Part shown: positions 1-10,510 of the stretch, in pieces | How the letters are laid out: every line of letters begins with the position of its first letter | Position numbering within the stretch: position 1 is the first letter of the stretch | NCBI GenBank assembly: GCA_032718475.1 | Contig: JAUCBJ010004635.1 | Span: 1-48,690 of the forward strand | Length of the DNA stretch: 48,690 nucleotides | From: Nemertoderma westbladi | Lineage: Eukaryota; Xenacoelomorpha; Nemertodermatida; Nemertodermatidae | Direction of reading: 5' to 3' | The notes under the pieces: generated by a model | What the model was told of the DNA's origin: nothing | The model's input: the letters and a program-made list of their open reading frames with translations, nothing else | Databases searched by the model: none | Translations under genes and position numbers: made by a program

Positions 1-21
1 TTAATGTACATTCATCAATAT
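1..21 (-). CDS. EGF_CA exon, type B, cut by the window edge
   Basis: Only the first 21 bp of the exon in gene direction are inside the window (IDECTL after the ttttacag acceptor). The flanking intron matches that of the type B exons at 2063..2188 and 4237..4362, so the array continues to the left of the window. Confidence 0.8.
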   Translation of the reverse strand: MLMNVH

Positions 22-391
22 CTGTAAAATTATGTTAAATCATTTTTAAGTAAATATAAAACATGAAAAAATTGTTTTAATTTATTAATTCATTATGGAT
101 GCGCACCAGTTGATCAGTCCATGCTGTGCTTGAGGTTTTTGGTTTGTGTAGAGGGGATGGTAAGCCTGTTTTCATGAAGATACTGGCTATTGCGATTCTG
201 GCTGGTAATGCGGTCTCCATGTTGGGGACAGCGGATGCCCTGCTCATAACAGCAACAGACTCTAAGAGGTAGTCCATAGTCCAAGAAATTCCACTCTATT
301 CCACTACCCCCCCCCCCCCCCCCCCCCCCTCCACCACCCTCATACTTTCTAACTGATCCAACTGCCTCAACCTTCCCCTTTATAATTGTAC

Positions 392-645
392 TTTATGAGT
401 TAATACCACCTCTATCAACCACCCTCCATGAACACCGATTAAGATTCAGTGGGCACTGCTGGAGAAGTAAGCATGAGGTCATTCCAGATCTACTTTTCTG
501 GCAACAAAACACAAGAAAAGCATAGCCATGGAAGACCGGCTATGACATATATTTAGACAAATGAAAGGGATGCTTGACTAAGGAAAAACGAAATTGCGAC
601 AATCATGGAGAATAGGTAAGGGAAGCCTGGAAGGACCTTATGTAT
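392..645 (+). pseudogene. RTE/craft-like LINE 3' fragment, unit I
   Basis: A decayed plus-strand reading frame gives IPPLSTTLHEHRLRFSGHCW followed by RSKHEVIPDLLFWQQ, the C-terminal region typical of RTE/craft-like LINE ORF2 proteins (GHC-R-S and LLLWQP motifs). Stop codons interrupt it soon afterwards. It lies in the intron between two EGF exons. Confidence 0.7.
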
Positions 646-722
646 TACAGTAAATATAAAGCAGAAAATTATTTTTTTGCATATTATTAACTCAATGATT
701 TTTATTTAAGAAAGTTTATTAC

Positions 723-845
723 CTGTACATGTGACACCATCTCCTGTATATCCAGACTTGCAGGTGCAAGTAAATCCAGGGACAGTATTGGAACAGTCAG
801 CATTAATGTGACAGTTGTCGGTGTTTAATGTACATTCATCAATAT
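723..845 (-). CDS. EGF_CA exon, type A, unit I
   Basis: A 123-bp phase 1-1 exon, apparently identical to the type A exons of units II and III: DIDEC motif, six cysteines, Asn hydroxylation consensus, intact splice signals on both sides. Confidence 0.87.
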
Positions 846-990
846 CTGTAAAATTATGTTAAATCATTTTTAAGTAAGTATAAAACATGAACAAATTGTT
901 TCATTTATTAATTCATTATGGATGCGCACCAGTTGATCAGACCATGCTGTGCTTGAGGTTTTAGGTTTGTGTAGAGGGTATGGTAAGCGT

Positions 991-1815
991 GTCGATTGCG
1001 TTACCTGATTGTGTTATCATGGTAACTGATCTAGACTTTGCTGATGATTTAGGAGTACTCTCAGAATCACTAGAGGGAGCCCAACGGCTCTTCAGCTCAT
1101 TAGAACAGGCTTCTTCTAGTGTTGGTATTTTTATTAACTCCAAAAGACCAACATTTTGACAGTTAACTTTGAAAGTCATCAGCAAGTCTCTGACCGGATG
1201 AGCATAAGCTCAAAGGATGATACGCTTGAGCATGTGGACAACTTCTGTTACCTGGGATCATGGATCCGGAAGTCAGATGAGGACCTTTGAATACGAAAGG
1301 GAAAGGCATGGGCAGCCTTGAATGGGCTTTCCAGGATTTGGAAGTCACAAAGAATTGATCGGAAACTTAAGGTTCGATTATTTAGAGCAGCAGTAGTTCC
1401 AGTACTCCTCTATGGGAGTCCATATGCTGGGCTCTAATTGATGAGGACACCAAATCTCTGGAAGGCACATTCACAAGAATGCTATGCCGGATTCACTGTG
1501 TCAAGTACAATGCACACATCTCAAACCAGATACTATATAACATTGGATGTGTCTCAATGGTTCCCCAAGGCTTAACACTAGAACAAAGCCGCTTCCACTT
1601 TGCAGGACATTGCTTTCGCCATGAGGACCAGTCAGTGCATAATCTTGTGCTTTGGCGGCCTTATGGAGTGAATAAGCATGGTGGACAGCCTATGACTTTT
1701 TGAGACGCATCTTAAAGGACACTGGCCTTTAAGATGAGGATGATCTAGCAAATGTCATGGGTGATACGGAGTTGTGGAGGCGCAACCTTGTCAACAAGCC
1801 GGCACTTCATTCTTA
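991..1815 (+). pseudogene. LINE reverse-transcriptase fragment, unit I
   Basis: The plus strand encodes VTDLDFADDLGVLSES (the RT FADD box), then a YLGSWI-like segment, AWAALNGLSRIWKS, a RLFRAAVVPVLLYGSP segment, TRMLCRIHCV and a FAGHCFRHED segment. This is the palm-to-C-terminus of an RTE/craft-type LINE ORF2. Frameshifts and stops interrupt it, and the endonuclease is absent. It sits antisense to the host gene in an EGF intron. Confidence 0.75.
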
Positions 1816-2062
1816 ATATATATGTAATATATATATAATGCAGCTGCAATGCAGCATGCTGATTGTAGTAGTAGTAAGTTACCCATGGAGCCATTGGCTG
1901 TTTGTTCATAATTTGGGATGTGCCGCTTGTGGAACCTCTTGTGCCCAGCCAGATCATCCAGTCATTATTCATTGGGAGCCACACTGCCGAGGAAGCAGAG
2001 ACTCTAAGGATCCGCAAATGCCAGGTACTCATAGGCTAACCCTTCCACCCGAAATTTATTAC

Positions 2063-2188
2063 CTGTACATGTAGTGACACCATCTCCTGTATATCCAGAC
2101 TTGCAGCTGCAACTAAATCCAGGGGCAGTATTGGAACAGTCAGCATTAATGTGACAGTTGTCTGTGTTTAATGTACATTCATCAATAT
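2063..2188 (-). CDS. EGF_CA exon, type B, unit I
   Basis: A 126-bp phase 1-1 exon, matching 4237..4362. It codes for a complete calcium-binding EGF module ending GDGVTTCT. The splice donor (gtaataa) and acceptor (ttttacag) are the same as in the type A exons. Confidence 0.87.
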
Positions 2189-2558
2189 CTGTAAAATTAT
2201 GTTAAATCATTTTTAAGTAAATATAAAACATGAAAAAATTGTTTTAATTTATTAATTCATTATGGATGCGCACCAGTTGATCAGTCCATGCTGTGCTTGA
2301 GGTTTTTGGTTTGTGTAGAGGGGATGGTAAGCCTGTTTTCATGAAGATACTGGCTATTGCGATTCTGGCTGGTAATGCGGTCTCCATGTTGGGGACAGCG
2401 GATGCCCTGCTCATAACAGCAACAGACTCTAAGAGGTAGTCCATAGTCCAAGAAATTCCACTCTATTCCACTACCCCCCCCCCCCCCCCCCCCCCTCCAC
2501 CACCCTCATACTTTCTAACTGATCCAACTGCCTCAACCTTCCCCTTTATAATTGTACT

Positions 2559-2812
2559 TTATGAGTTAATACCACCTCTATCAACCACCCTCCATGAACA
2601 CCGATTAAGATTCAGTGGGCACTGCTGGAGAAGTAAGCATGAGGTCATTCCAGATCTACTTTTCTGGCAACAAAACACAAGAAAAGCATAGCCATGGAAG
2701 ACCGGCTATGACATATATTTAGACAAATGAAAGGGATGCTTGACTAAGGAAAAACGAAATTGCGACAATCATGGAGAATAGGTAAGGGAAGCCTGGAAGG
2801 ACCTTATGTATT
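2559..2812 (+). pseudogene. RTE/craft-like LINE 3' fragment, unit II
   Basis: Second-unit copy of the fragment at 392..645, with the same HRLRFSGHCW segment and the same stops. It was copied as part of the tandem unit and not inserted independently. Confidence 0.7.
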
Positions 2813-2888
2813 ACAGTAAATATAAAGCAGAAAATTATTTTTTTGCATATTATTAACTCAATGATTTTTATTTAAGAAAGTTTATTAC

Positions 2889-3011
2889 CTGTACATGTGA
2901 CACCATCTCCTGTATATCCAGACTTGCAGGTGCAAGTAAATCCAGGGACAGTATTGGAACAGTCAGCATTAATGTGACAGTTGTCGGTGTTTAATGTACA
3001 TTCATCAATAT
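2889..3011 (-). CDS. EGF_CA exon, type A, unit II
   Basis: Appears nucleotide-identical to the type A exon at 5061..5183: 123 bp, phase 1-1, complete six-Cys calcium-binding EGF module with DIDEC and the [12 protein letters not shown] hydroxylation motif. Donor and acceptor are intact, so splicing it in or out keeps the reading frame. Confidence 0.87.
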
Positions 3012-3156
3012 CTGTAAAATTATGTTAAATCATTTTTAAGTAAGTATAAAACATGAACAAATTGTTTCATTTATTAATTCATTATGGATGCGCACCAGTT
3101 GATCAGACCATGCTGTGCTTGAGGTTTTAGGTTTGTGTAGAGGGTATGGTAAGCGT

Positions 3157-3989
3157 GTCGATTGCGTTACCTGATTGTGTTATCATGGTAACTGATCTAG
3201 ACTTTGCTGATGATTTAGGAGTACTCTCAGAATCACTAGAGGGAGCCCAACGGCTCTTCAGCTCATTAGAACAGGCTTCTTCTAGTGTTGGTATTTTTAT
3301 TAACTCCAAAAGACCAACATTTTGACAGTTAACTTTGAAAGTCATCAGCAAGTCTCTGACCGGATGAGCATAAGCTCAAAGGATGATACGCTTGAGCATG
3401 TGGACAACTTCTGTTACCTGGGATCATGGATCCGGAAGTCAGATGAGGACCTTTGAATACGAAAGGGAAAGGCATGGGCAGCCTTGAATGGGCTTTCCAG
3501 GATTTGGAAGTCACAAAGAATTGATCGGAAACTTAAGGTTCGATTATTTAGAGCAGCAGTAGTTCCAGTACTCCTCTATGGGAGTCCATATGCTGGGCTC
3601 TAATTGATGAGGACACCAAATCTCTGGATGGCACATTCACAAGAATGCTATGCCGGATTCACTGTGTCAAGTACAATGCACACATCTCAAACCAGATACT
3701 ATATAACATTGGATGTGTCTCAATGGTTCCCCAAGGCTTAACACTAGAACAAAGCCGCCTCCACTTTGCAGGACATTGCTTTCGCCATGAGGACCAGTCA
3801 GTGCATAATCTTGCAGTCTTGTACTTTGGCGGCCTTATGGAGTGAATAAGCATGGTGGCCAGCCTATGACTTTTTGAGACGCATCTTAAAGGACACTGGC
3901 CTTTAAGATGAGGATGATCTAGCAAATGTCATGGGTGATACGGAGTTGTGGAGGCGCAACCTTGTCAACAAGCCGGCACTTCATTCTTA
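3157..3989 (+). pseudogene. LINE reverse-transcriptase fragment, unit II
   Basis: Second-unit copy of the FADD-containing fragment at 991..1815. It carries an 8-bp difference near 3811 that shifts the frame after the FAGHCFRHED segment. Confidence 0.75.
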
Positions 3990-4236
3990 ATATATATGTA
4001 ATATATATATAATGCAGCTGCAATGCAGCATGCTGATTGTAGTAGTAGTAAGTTACCCATGGAGCCATTGGCTGTTTGTTCATAATTTGGGATGTGCCGC
4101 TTGTGGAACCTCTTGTGCCCAGCCAGATCATCCAGTCATTATTCATTGGGAGCCACACTGCCGAGGAAGCAGAGACTCTAAGGATCCGCAAATGCCAGGT
4201 ACTCATAGGCTAACCCTTCCACCCGAAATTTATTAC

Positions 4237-4362
4237 CTGTACATGTAGTGACACCATCTCCTGTATATCCAGACTTGCAGCTGCAACTAAATCCAGGGGC
4301 AGTATTGGAACAGTCAGCATTAATGTGACAGTTGTCTGTGTTTAATGTACATTCATCAATAT
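4237..4362 (-). CDS. EGF_CA exon, type B, unit II
   Basis: A 126-bp phase 1-1 exon encoding DIDEC through [11 protein letters not shown]. It differs from type A by Val to Ala before PGF, TCTC to SCSC, and a 3-bp insertion adding one Thr before the last Cys. It appears nucleotide-identical to 2063..2188. The type B exon is absent from the third unit, where a LINE-like sequence occupies the site. Confidence 0.87.
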
Positions 4363-4732
4363 CTGTAAAATTATGTTAAATCATTTTTAAGTAAATATAA
4401 AACATGAAAAAATTGTTTTAATTTATTAATTCATTATGGATGCGCACCAGTTGATCAGTCCATGCTGTGCTTGAGGTTTTTGGTTTGTGTAGAGGGGATG
4501 GTAAGCCTGTTTTCATGAAGATACTGGCTATTGCGATTCTGGCTGGTAATGCGGTCTCCATGTTGGGGACAGCGGATGCCCTGCTCATAACAGCAACAGA
4601 CTCTAAGAGGTAGTCCATAGTCCAAGAAATTCCACTCTATTCCACTACCCCCCCCCCCCCCCCCCCCTCCACCACCCTCATACTTTCTAACTGATCCAAC
4701 TGCCTCAACCTTCCCCTTTATAATTGTACTTT

Positions 4733-4986
4733 ATGAGTTAATACCACCTCTATCAACCACCCTCCATGAACACCGATTAAGATTCAGTGGGCACTGCTGG
4801 AGAAGTAAGCATGAGGTCATTCCAGATCTACTTTTCTGGCAACAAAACACAAGAAAAGCATAGCCATGGAAGACCGGCTATGACATATATTTAGACAAAT
4901 GAAAGGGATGCTTGACTAAGGAAAAACGAAATTGCGACAATCATGGAGAATAGGTAAGGGAAGCCTGGAAGGACCTTATGTATTAC
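4733..4986 (+). pseudogene. RTE/craft-like LINE 3' fragment, unit III
   Basis: Third-unit copy of the fragment at 392..645, preceded by a slightly shorter cytosine run. Confidence 0.7.
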
Positions 4987-5060
4987 AGTAAATATAAAGC
5001 AGAAAATTATTTTTTTGCATATTATTAACTCAATGATTTTTATTTAAGAAAGTTTATTAC

Positions 5061-5183
5061 CTGTACATGTGACACCATCTCCTGTATATCCAGACTTGCA
5101 GGTGCAAGTAAATCCAGGGACAGTATTGGAACAGTCAGCATTAATGTGACAGTTGTCGGTGTTTAATGTACATTCATCAATAT
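5061..5183 (-). CDS. EGF_CA exon, type A, unit III
   Basis: A 123-bp phase 1-1 exon with acceptor ttttacag and donor cag-gtaataa. It encodes [18 protein letters not shown], then [11 protein letters not shown] and [11 protein letters not shown]: six Cys, the D-I-D-E-C calcium motif and an Asn hydroxylation consensus. It appears nucleotide-identical to the type A exons at 2889..3011 and 723..845. It sits between LINE fragments in the third tandem unit. Confidence 0.87.
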
Positions 5184-5328
5184 CTGTAAAATTATGTTAA
5201 ATCATTTTTAAGTAAGTATAAAACATGAACAAATTGTTTCATTTATTAATTCATTATGGATGCGCACCAGTTGATCAGACCATGCTGTGCTTGAGGTTTT
5301 AGGTTTGTGTAGAGGGTATGGTAAGCGT

Positions 5329-6153
5329 GTCGATTGCGTTACCTGATTGTGTTATCATGGTAACTGATCTAGACTTTGCTGATGATTTAGGAGTACTCTC
5401 AGAATCACTAGAGGGAGCCCAACGGCTCTTCAGCTCATTAGAACAGGCTTCTTCTAGTGTTGGTATTTTTATTAACTCCAAAAGACCAACATTTTGACAG
5501 TTAACTTTGAAAGTCATCAGCAAGTCTCTGACCGGATGAGCATAAGCTCAAAGGATGATACGCTTGAGCATGTGGACAACTTCTGTTACCTGGGATCATG
5601 GATCCGGAAGTCAGATGAGGACCTTTGAATACGAAAGGGAAAGGCATGGGCAGCCTTGAATGGGCTTTCCAGGATTTGGAAGTCACAAAGAATTGATCGG
5701 AAACTTAAGGTTCGATTATTTAGAGCAGCAGTAGTTCCAGTACTCCTCTATGGGAGTCCATATGCTGGGCTCTAATTGATGAGGACACCAAATCTCTGGA
5801 TGGCACATTCACAAGAATGCTATGCCGGATTCACTGTGTCAAGTACAATGCACACATCTCAAACCAGATACTATATAACATTGGATGTGTCTCAATGGTT
5901 CCCCAAGGCTTAACACTAGAACAAAGCCGCCTCCACTTTGCAGGACATTGCTTTCGCCATGAGGACCAGTCAGTGCATAATCTTGTGCTTTGGCGGCCTT
6001 ATGGAGTGAATAAGCATGGTGGACAGCCTATGACTTTTTGAGACGCATCTTAAAGGACACTGGCCTTTAAGATGAGGATGATCTAGCAAATGTCATGGGT
6101 GATACGGAGTTGTGGAGGCGCAACCTTGTCAACAAGCCGGCACTTCATTCTTA
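5329..6153 (+). pseudogene. LINE reverse-transcriptase fragment, unit III
   Basis: Third-unit copy of the FADD-containing fragment at 991..1815, without the 8-bp difference of unit II. Confidence 0.75.
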
Positions 6154-6989
6154 ATATATATGTAATATATTTATAATGCAGCTGCAATGCAGCATGCTGA
6201 TTGTAGTAGTAGTAAGTTACCCATGGAGCCATTGGCTGTTTGTTCATAATTTGGGATGTGCCGCTTGTGGAACCTCTTGTGCCCAGCCAGATCATCCAGT
6301 CATTATTCATTGGGAGCCACACTGCCGAGGAAGCAGAGACTCTAAGGACCCGCAAATGCCAGGTACTCATCAACCCAGGCTAACCCTTCCACCCGGTAGC
6401 CTAGGAGATCCAGGGCTGCCCCAGTTCTTAAACATCCGAGTTCGTGAAGGAGTTTGGGGCCAGACTCCATGCTGTAACACAAGTGTCCAGATTTCACAGA
6501 TTCTTCATAAAGATACTGGCTATTGCGATTCTGGCTGGTAATGCGGTCTCCATCTTGGGGACAGCGGATGCCCTGCTCATAACAGCAACAGACTCTAAGA
6601 GGTAGTCCATAGTCCTAGAAATGTCACACTACCCCCCCACCCCCCCCCCCCCCCCCCTTCCACCACACCCGCCAACTATCTAACTGATCTATTTGCTTAA
6701 ACCATTACCCTTTATAATTGTACTACATGACTTTATTCTACCTCTTGTGCTCTCTTTTTGTATTGGGTTTTACAATATCTATTAATATTTATCTGAAATT
6801 AAATTAAAAATACTTATGAAATTATATGAGTAAATATACTCAGATACTATCGCTATAGAGACTGGTTGAAGGAATTAAATCAAAGAGCTGTCCTTCAATC
6901 GACTCCACAAAATAAATCATCCTAAGGGAGTGGAATCTTGGACATTGAATGACACTGATGAATGAAAAACGAATTGATGTTCATTTCAC

Positions 6990-7290
6990 TAAGGGTAGCA
7001 CTAAACATCAGCTGGAGACAACACATGACAAACCCTGAGATTTATGGTACAATACCACCTGCATCAACCACCCTGTAAACACAGATTTAGATTCAGTGGG
7101 CACTGCGGGAGAAGTAAACATGGGGTCATTCCAGATCTACATATCTGGCAACAAACACATGCAAAGCATAGCCATGGAAGACCGGCTATGACATATATTT
7201 TGACAAATGAAAGGGATGCTTGACTAAGGAAAAACGAAATTGCAACAATCATGGAGAATAGGTAAGGGAAGCCTGGAAGCACCATATGTA
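6990..7290 (+). pseudogene. LINE 3' fragment adjoining the founder EGF exon
   Basis: The plus strand reads VALNISWRQHMTNPEIYGTI, then IPPASTTL and a RFRFSGHCGRSKHGVIPDL segment. It is a longer and more diverged version of the fragment found in the tandem units and probably the ancestral insertion, next to the exon at 7370..7492. The interval 6396..6990 before it holds unit-like sequence (6515..6640 matches 175..310), a C-run and AT-rich DNA, with no gene seen. Confidence 0.6.
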
Positions 7291-7369
7291 TTACAGTAAA
7301 TATAAAGCGGAAAATTATTTTTTTGCATAATTATTAACTCAATGATTTTTATTTAAGAAAGTTTATTAC

Positions 7370-7492
7370 CTGTACATGTGACACCATCTCCTGTATATCC
7401 AGACTTGCAGGTGCAAGTAAATCCAGGGGCAGTATTGGAACAGTCAGCATTAATGTGACAGTTGTCTGTGTTTCTTGTACATGCATCAATAT
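7370..7492 (-). CDS. EGF_CA exon 1 (founder-like, DIDAC variant)
   Basis: A 123-bp phase 1-1 exon encoding one calcium-binding EGF module: [20 protein letters not shown] continuing to [11 protein letters not shown]. Six cysteines are in EGF spacing and [12 protein letters not shown] fits the C-x-[DN]-x4-[FY]-x-C-x-C Asp/Asn hydroxylation consensus. It lies next to the CUB exon in gene order and is the most diverged of the series. The usual DIDEC calcium-ligand Glu is Ala here, so calcium affinity may be reduced (inference). Its upstream flank is unique, while its downstream flank matches the tandem units, so it probably represents the single-copy ancestor of the amplified exons. Confidence 0.85.
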
Positions 7493-7810
7493 CTGTAAAG
7501 TTATGTTATATCATTTTTAAATAAATATAAAACATGAAAAAATTATTTACATCTATTAATTCATTATGAAATCGCTTCAGTTGACTTTATTTTACATTCA
7601 TAACTTTCTATAAGATGATGTCTCAAATAATCTTCTAAGCAAATATAATACGCATAAAAATGTAGATATTAACGGATATTAATGTAGAGGTACAAGTAAA
7701 AGCATCTGGATAGGACATTGCCAAGTGAACCCGAAAGGTAGTGAACTGAACCAAAAACATCCCCAGAGGAATCTTGCGATTTCATTTGCGCTAAATATAT
7801 AATAGCTGCG

Positions 7811-7904
7811 AATCCAGCCTGTGTAAAATCCAGCCTGTGTAAAATCCAGCCTGCGTAAAATCCAACCTGCGTAAAATCCAACCTGTGTAAAATCCAGCCT
7901 GTGT
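7811..7904. repeat. 16-bp minisatellite, about six copies
   Basis: Six consecutive copies of a 16-bp unit of the form aatccarcctgygtaa, with only R and Y transitions between copies. It lies in the intron between the founder EGF exon and CUB exon 2. Open frames across it are artefacts of the repeat. Confidence 0.9.
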
Positions 7905-8176
7905 TGGACTTACAGATAATTATCGTTGCTTGTACAGTCGTTGCTGAACCTTTACTATTTTCACTGGGATTCTATAAAATGAAGACAGGATTTTGGTAAC
8001 ATATTAGCTATTCGTTAGGACAGACCAGAATATCCTCAAAGTATAATTATTCATTCCAGATTAAAGATTTATTTTCATTTTATTACAGATTAAATCCATC
8101 CGTATGGAGGACTGTATTCAATAGCAACCGTAAGGTAGCTTACCACCTATAGCAAATCAATCGGAAAGATGCAGGA

Positions 8177-8248
8177 ACCTCCGTGGTGTAGTGGTTAGCA
8201 TACCTGAACGTTTATCGGGAGAAGCGGGTTCGATCCCCGCTGGTGGCG
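8177..8248 (+). tRNA. tRNA-like sequence (anticodon GTT by position), possibly a pseudogene or SINE head
   Basis: The 72-nt segment folds as a cloverleaf. The D stem is gtgt/gcat with two wobbles, the anticodon stem is cctga/tcggg, and the T arm is gcggg-ttcgatc-cccgc, perfectly paired. The anticodon position reads GTT (Asn), but nucleotide 33 is C in place of the invariant U and the acceptor stem has two mismatches (1:72 and 4:69). A-box-like (tggtgtagtgg) and B-box (ggttcgatccc) promoters are present, and a T6 run at 8255..8260 could terminate pol III. An imperfect inverted repeat flanks it (8147..8157 and 8268..8278). The defects favour a tRNA-derived element or pseudogene over a working tRNA. 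Confidence 0.5.
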
Positions 8249-8590
8249 AATTCATTTTTTCCGCTCCATTTGCTATAGAGTTGGAACATCCTAAGTCCTG
8301 TTTAAATTACTTAATAATATAAACAATATATTTTGCATTTTGCTATATTGAAACATTTCCATTTTCTACTGTTACTAATGACGACGCAGACGTTTTTTTT
8401 CAAATGTACAAACGAGGATGAATGTCTCTTAGCAAATAATTATAGTGAATTGAATATGAAAAATCATTTAACAACATTGACACGGACCAGAACTTAAATT
8501 CCAATAACACTGACAGTACAAATATTTCTCAGAAGAAAAATTACTTAGACTAAGAATTACTAAGACATTACTAAGAATAACTCTCTTTCG

Positions 8591-10510
8591 GTGTACCATA
8601 TAAACTGTAGGAGCTTAAACAAAAATCTTACGGCAACCACAGACTACCTTCACATATTAGACAAACAATTTGACCTACTCACTTTTACTGAAACTTTTTT
8701 AACCGAAAACACCGATCTCACAACAGTAAGCATAAACGGATACTCACAACCACTTGTTATCAACAGACAGTATGGGGAAACTAGACAGAGGCGGTACTGC
8801 TATCTACGTTAGGAACCATTTAAGTTACTCTCACCGCGTTTTCTAAAAGATTCACGGAACTCGAACACTTGGACATATAAAAACACTAGTGTAACTATCG
8901 AAGATAAATTTAACAAATTTTATAAAAATTTCGAAAATATTCACTTACCAATTCACTTACAAATTTTCACTTACCAAAAAAAAGTTCAAAAATAATGAAA
9001 TATCAAAAAAAACCACCAGGTTCAACCAGGATAGCACCAGGTTTAATAAAATCAATACTAAATAAAAACTGCATTTATGCTTCCCTGTCAAAAAATATGA
9101 ATAATATAAAATTGGACAAGTATAAAATATGCCGCAACAAATTAACAAAACCTTTAAGATCAGCTGAAAAATCGTATTATGAAAAGCAATTTGAAAAAAT
9201 AAGAATAGTACCCAAAAAATTCAGCGCTCAATAAAACTAAAAATAAGACATCTCCAAAAAAATTAATTAGAACTATCAATGGAAAAGAAACTGAAACAAC
9301 TGACCCAAAAGAAATTGGCTCCCTTTTTAACAACCATTTCGCCTCAATTGGACTTCGACTAGCCCATGACATATCTTCTTCAACCAGAAATTCAACCCAT
9401 TTTATCATACATAAAGAACCAAATTCATTTTATCTTTCATAAACTTCCAACTTAAGAAACAATATATAATATACTAGATCTCAGCAACGCATGCGCCACA
9501 AACGACAGTTTCCCAGTAAAAATAGTAAAATTAGCCGCGTACGATCTTGCACCACACATCACTCATTTAATAAATCTCTCAATTAGAAATGGCCTCTTCC
9601 CAACTACATTAAAATCTGCAAAAATACTCCTGTTTAGAAATTCGGTGATACAACAGGCAAAAATAATTATAGACCGATTTCAATTCTACCACTATTTAGT
9701 AAGCTCTTCGAACGCGTAGTTAACCATTATTATAACCGTTATATCATATCTCGATAAATACTTAATTATGTCTATAAACCAATATGGATTCCGAAAAATT
9801 CAACCACTACAGACGCATTACTTACCATAACAGAACGCCTACATAATATACTAGACGCACAAGAGTCGGCATGTCTCATCTCGATCGATCTCAAAAAGAC
9901 ATTTGATACTCTCCAACATAAAATATTACTAAACAAATTACACAACTACGGCATACGAAGTACACCACTCAAACTTTTAACTAGTTTCTTACTGAACAGA
10001 TCACACTCAGTTACAATTGCCGATACCCAATCAGACCCAATATTGGTCCACTGTGGAACACCACAGGGAAGTATAATTAGTGCAACCTTGTTCCTGTAAT
10101 ATATCAACGACTTATCGAACTGCACATCTCTTACATCTACTTTATTTGCCGATGACACTAATTTTCTATTCTTATTTTCTTCCTTTCTGGATAGACGACA
10201 AACTTACATGGAAAAACCACTGTGCATTTATACTAAACAAAATCTCGAAGTCTACAGGTATATTGTTCAAACCATGTCACATTTTACCACTAAATATATT
10301 GAAACTACTTTATTACGCACTAATTCAACCATACATTACATACGGAATAGCAATATGGGGTAATATGGGCTCCAACAACGCAGATTAAGCCAATCAAAAC
10401 TAAAGTGAGCAAACTAATAAAAGCAATTACCTTTAGTCACTACCGTGAACACGCACCCCCACTCTACAAACTACTAAATATATTACCGATCGAACAAATA
10501 CATTTACTTG
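8591..10510 (+). pseudogene. Decayed non-LTR retrotransposon (CR1/Jockey-like ORF2)
   Basis: Fragments in several plus frames follow LINE ORF2 order. They start with an endonuclease N-terminus (YHINCRSLNKN, then LLTFTETFLTEN; about 8597..8790). Next come an NYRPIS-like segment near 9660 and QYGFRK near 9780. RT motif A is LISIDLKKTFDTL (about 9872..9912), motif B is GTPQGSIIS (about 10054..10080), and motif C is LFADDT (about 10142..10159). The C-terminal part has DDKLTWKNHCAFILNKISKS and an IQPYITYGIAIWGN segment (to about 10390). Many frameshifts make it inactive. Family placement rests on motif style only. It lies in the intron between CUB exon 2 and the EGF exons, antisense to the host gene. 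Confidence 0.8.

Larger units (their letters stand above)
1..6395. repeat. Tandem triplication, about 2.17-kb units, each with EGF exons and LINE fragments
   Basis: Matching landmarks recur at offsets of 2167, 2174 and about 2164 bp. Each unit contains, in plus order: the flank of exon B, a run of 20 or so cytosines, a LINE 3' fragment, exon A with its flank, a second LINE RT fragment, and a short AT-rich segment leading to the next exon B. Differences between units are few: C-run length, an 8-bp indel near 3811, and single substitutions. The third unit ends near 6395, where the sequence continues with LINE-like DNA instead of exon B. The low divergence indicates recent duplication or gene conversion; collapse or duplication in assembly cannot be excluded. 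Confidence 0.9.

Noticed and set aside
1745-2074. Overlapping frames of 78-96 codons recurring in each tandem unit
   Set aside because: They span the LINE 3' end, an AT dinucleotide stretch and the start of exon B; conservation between units reflects the tandem copying, not coding.
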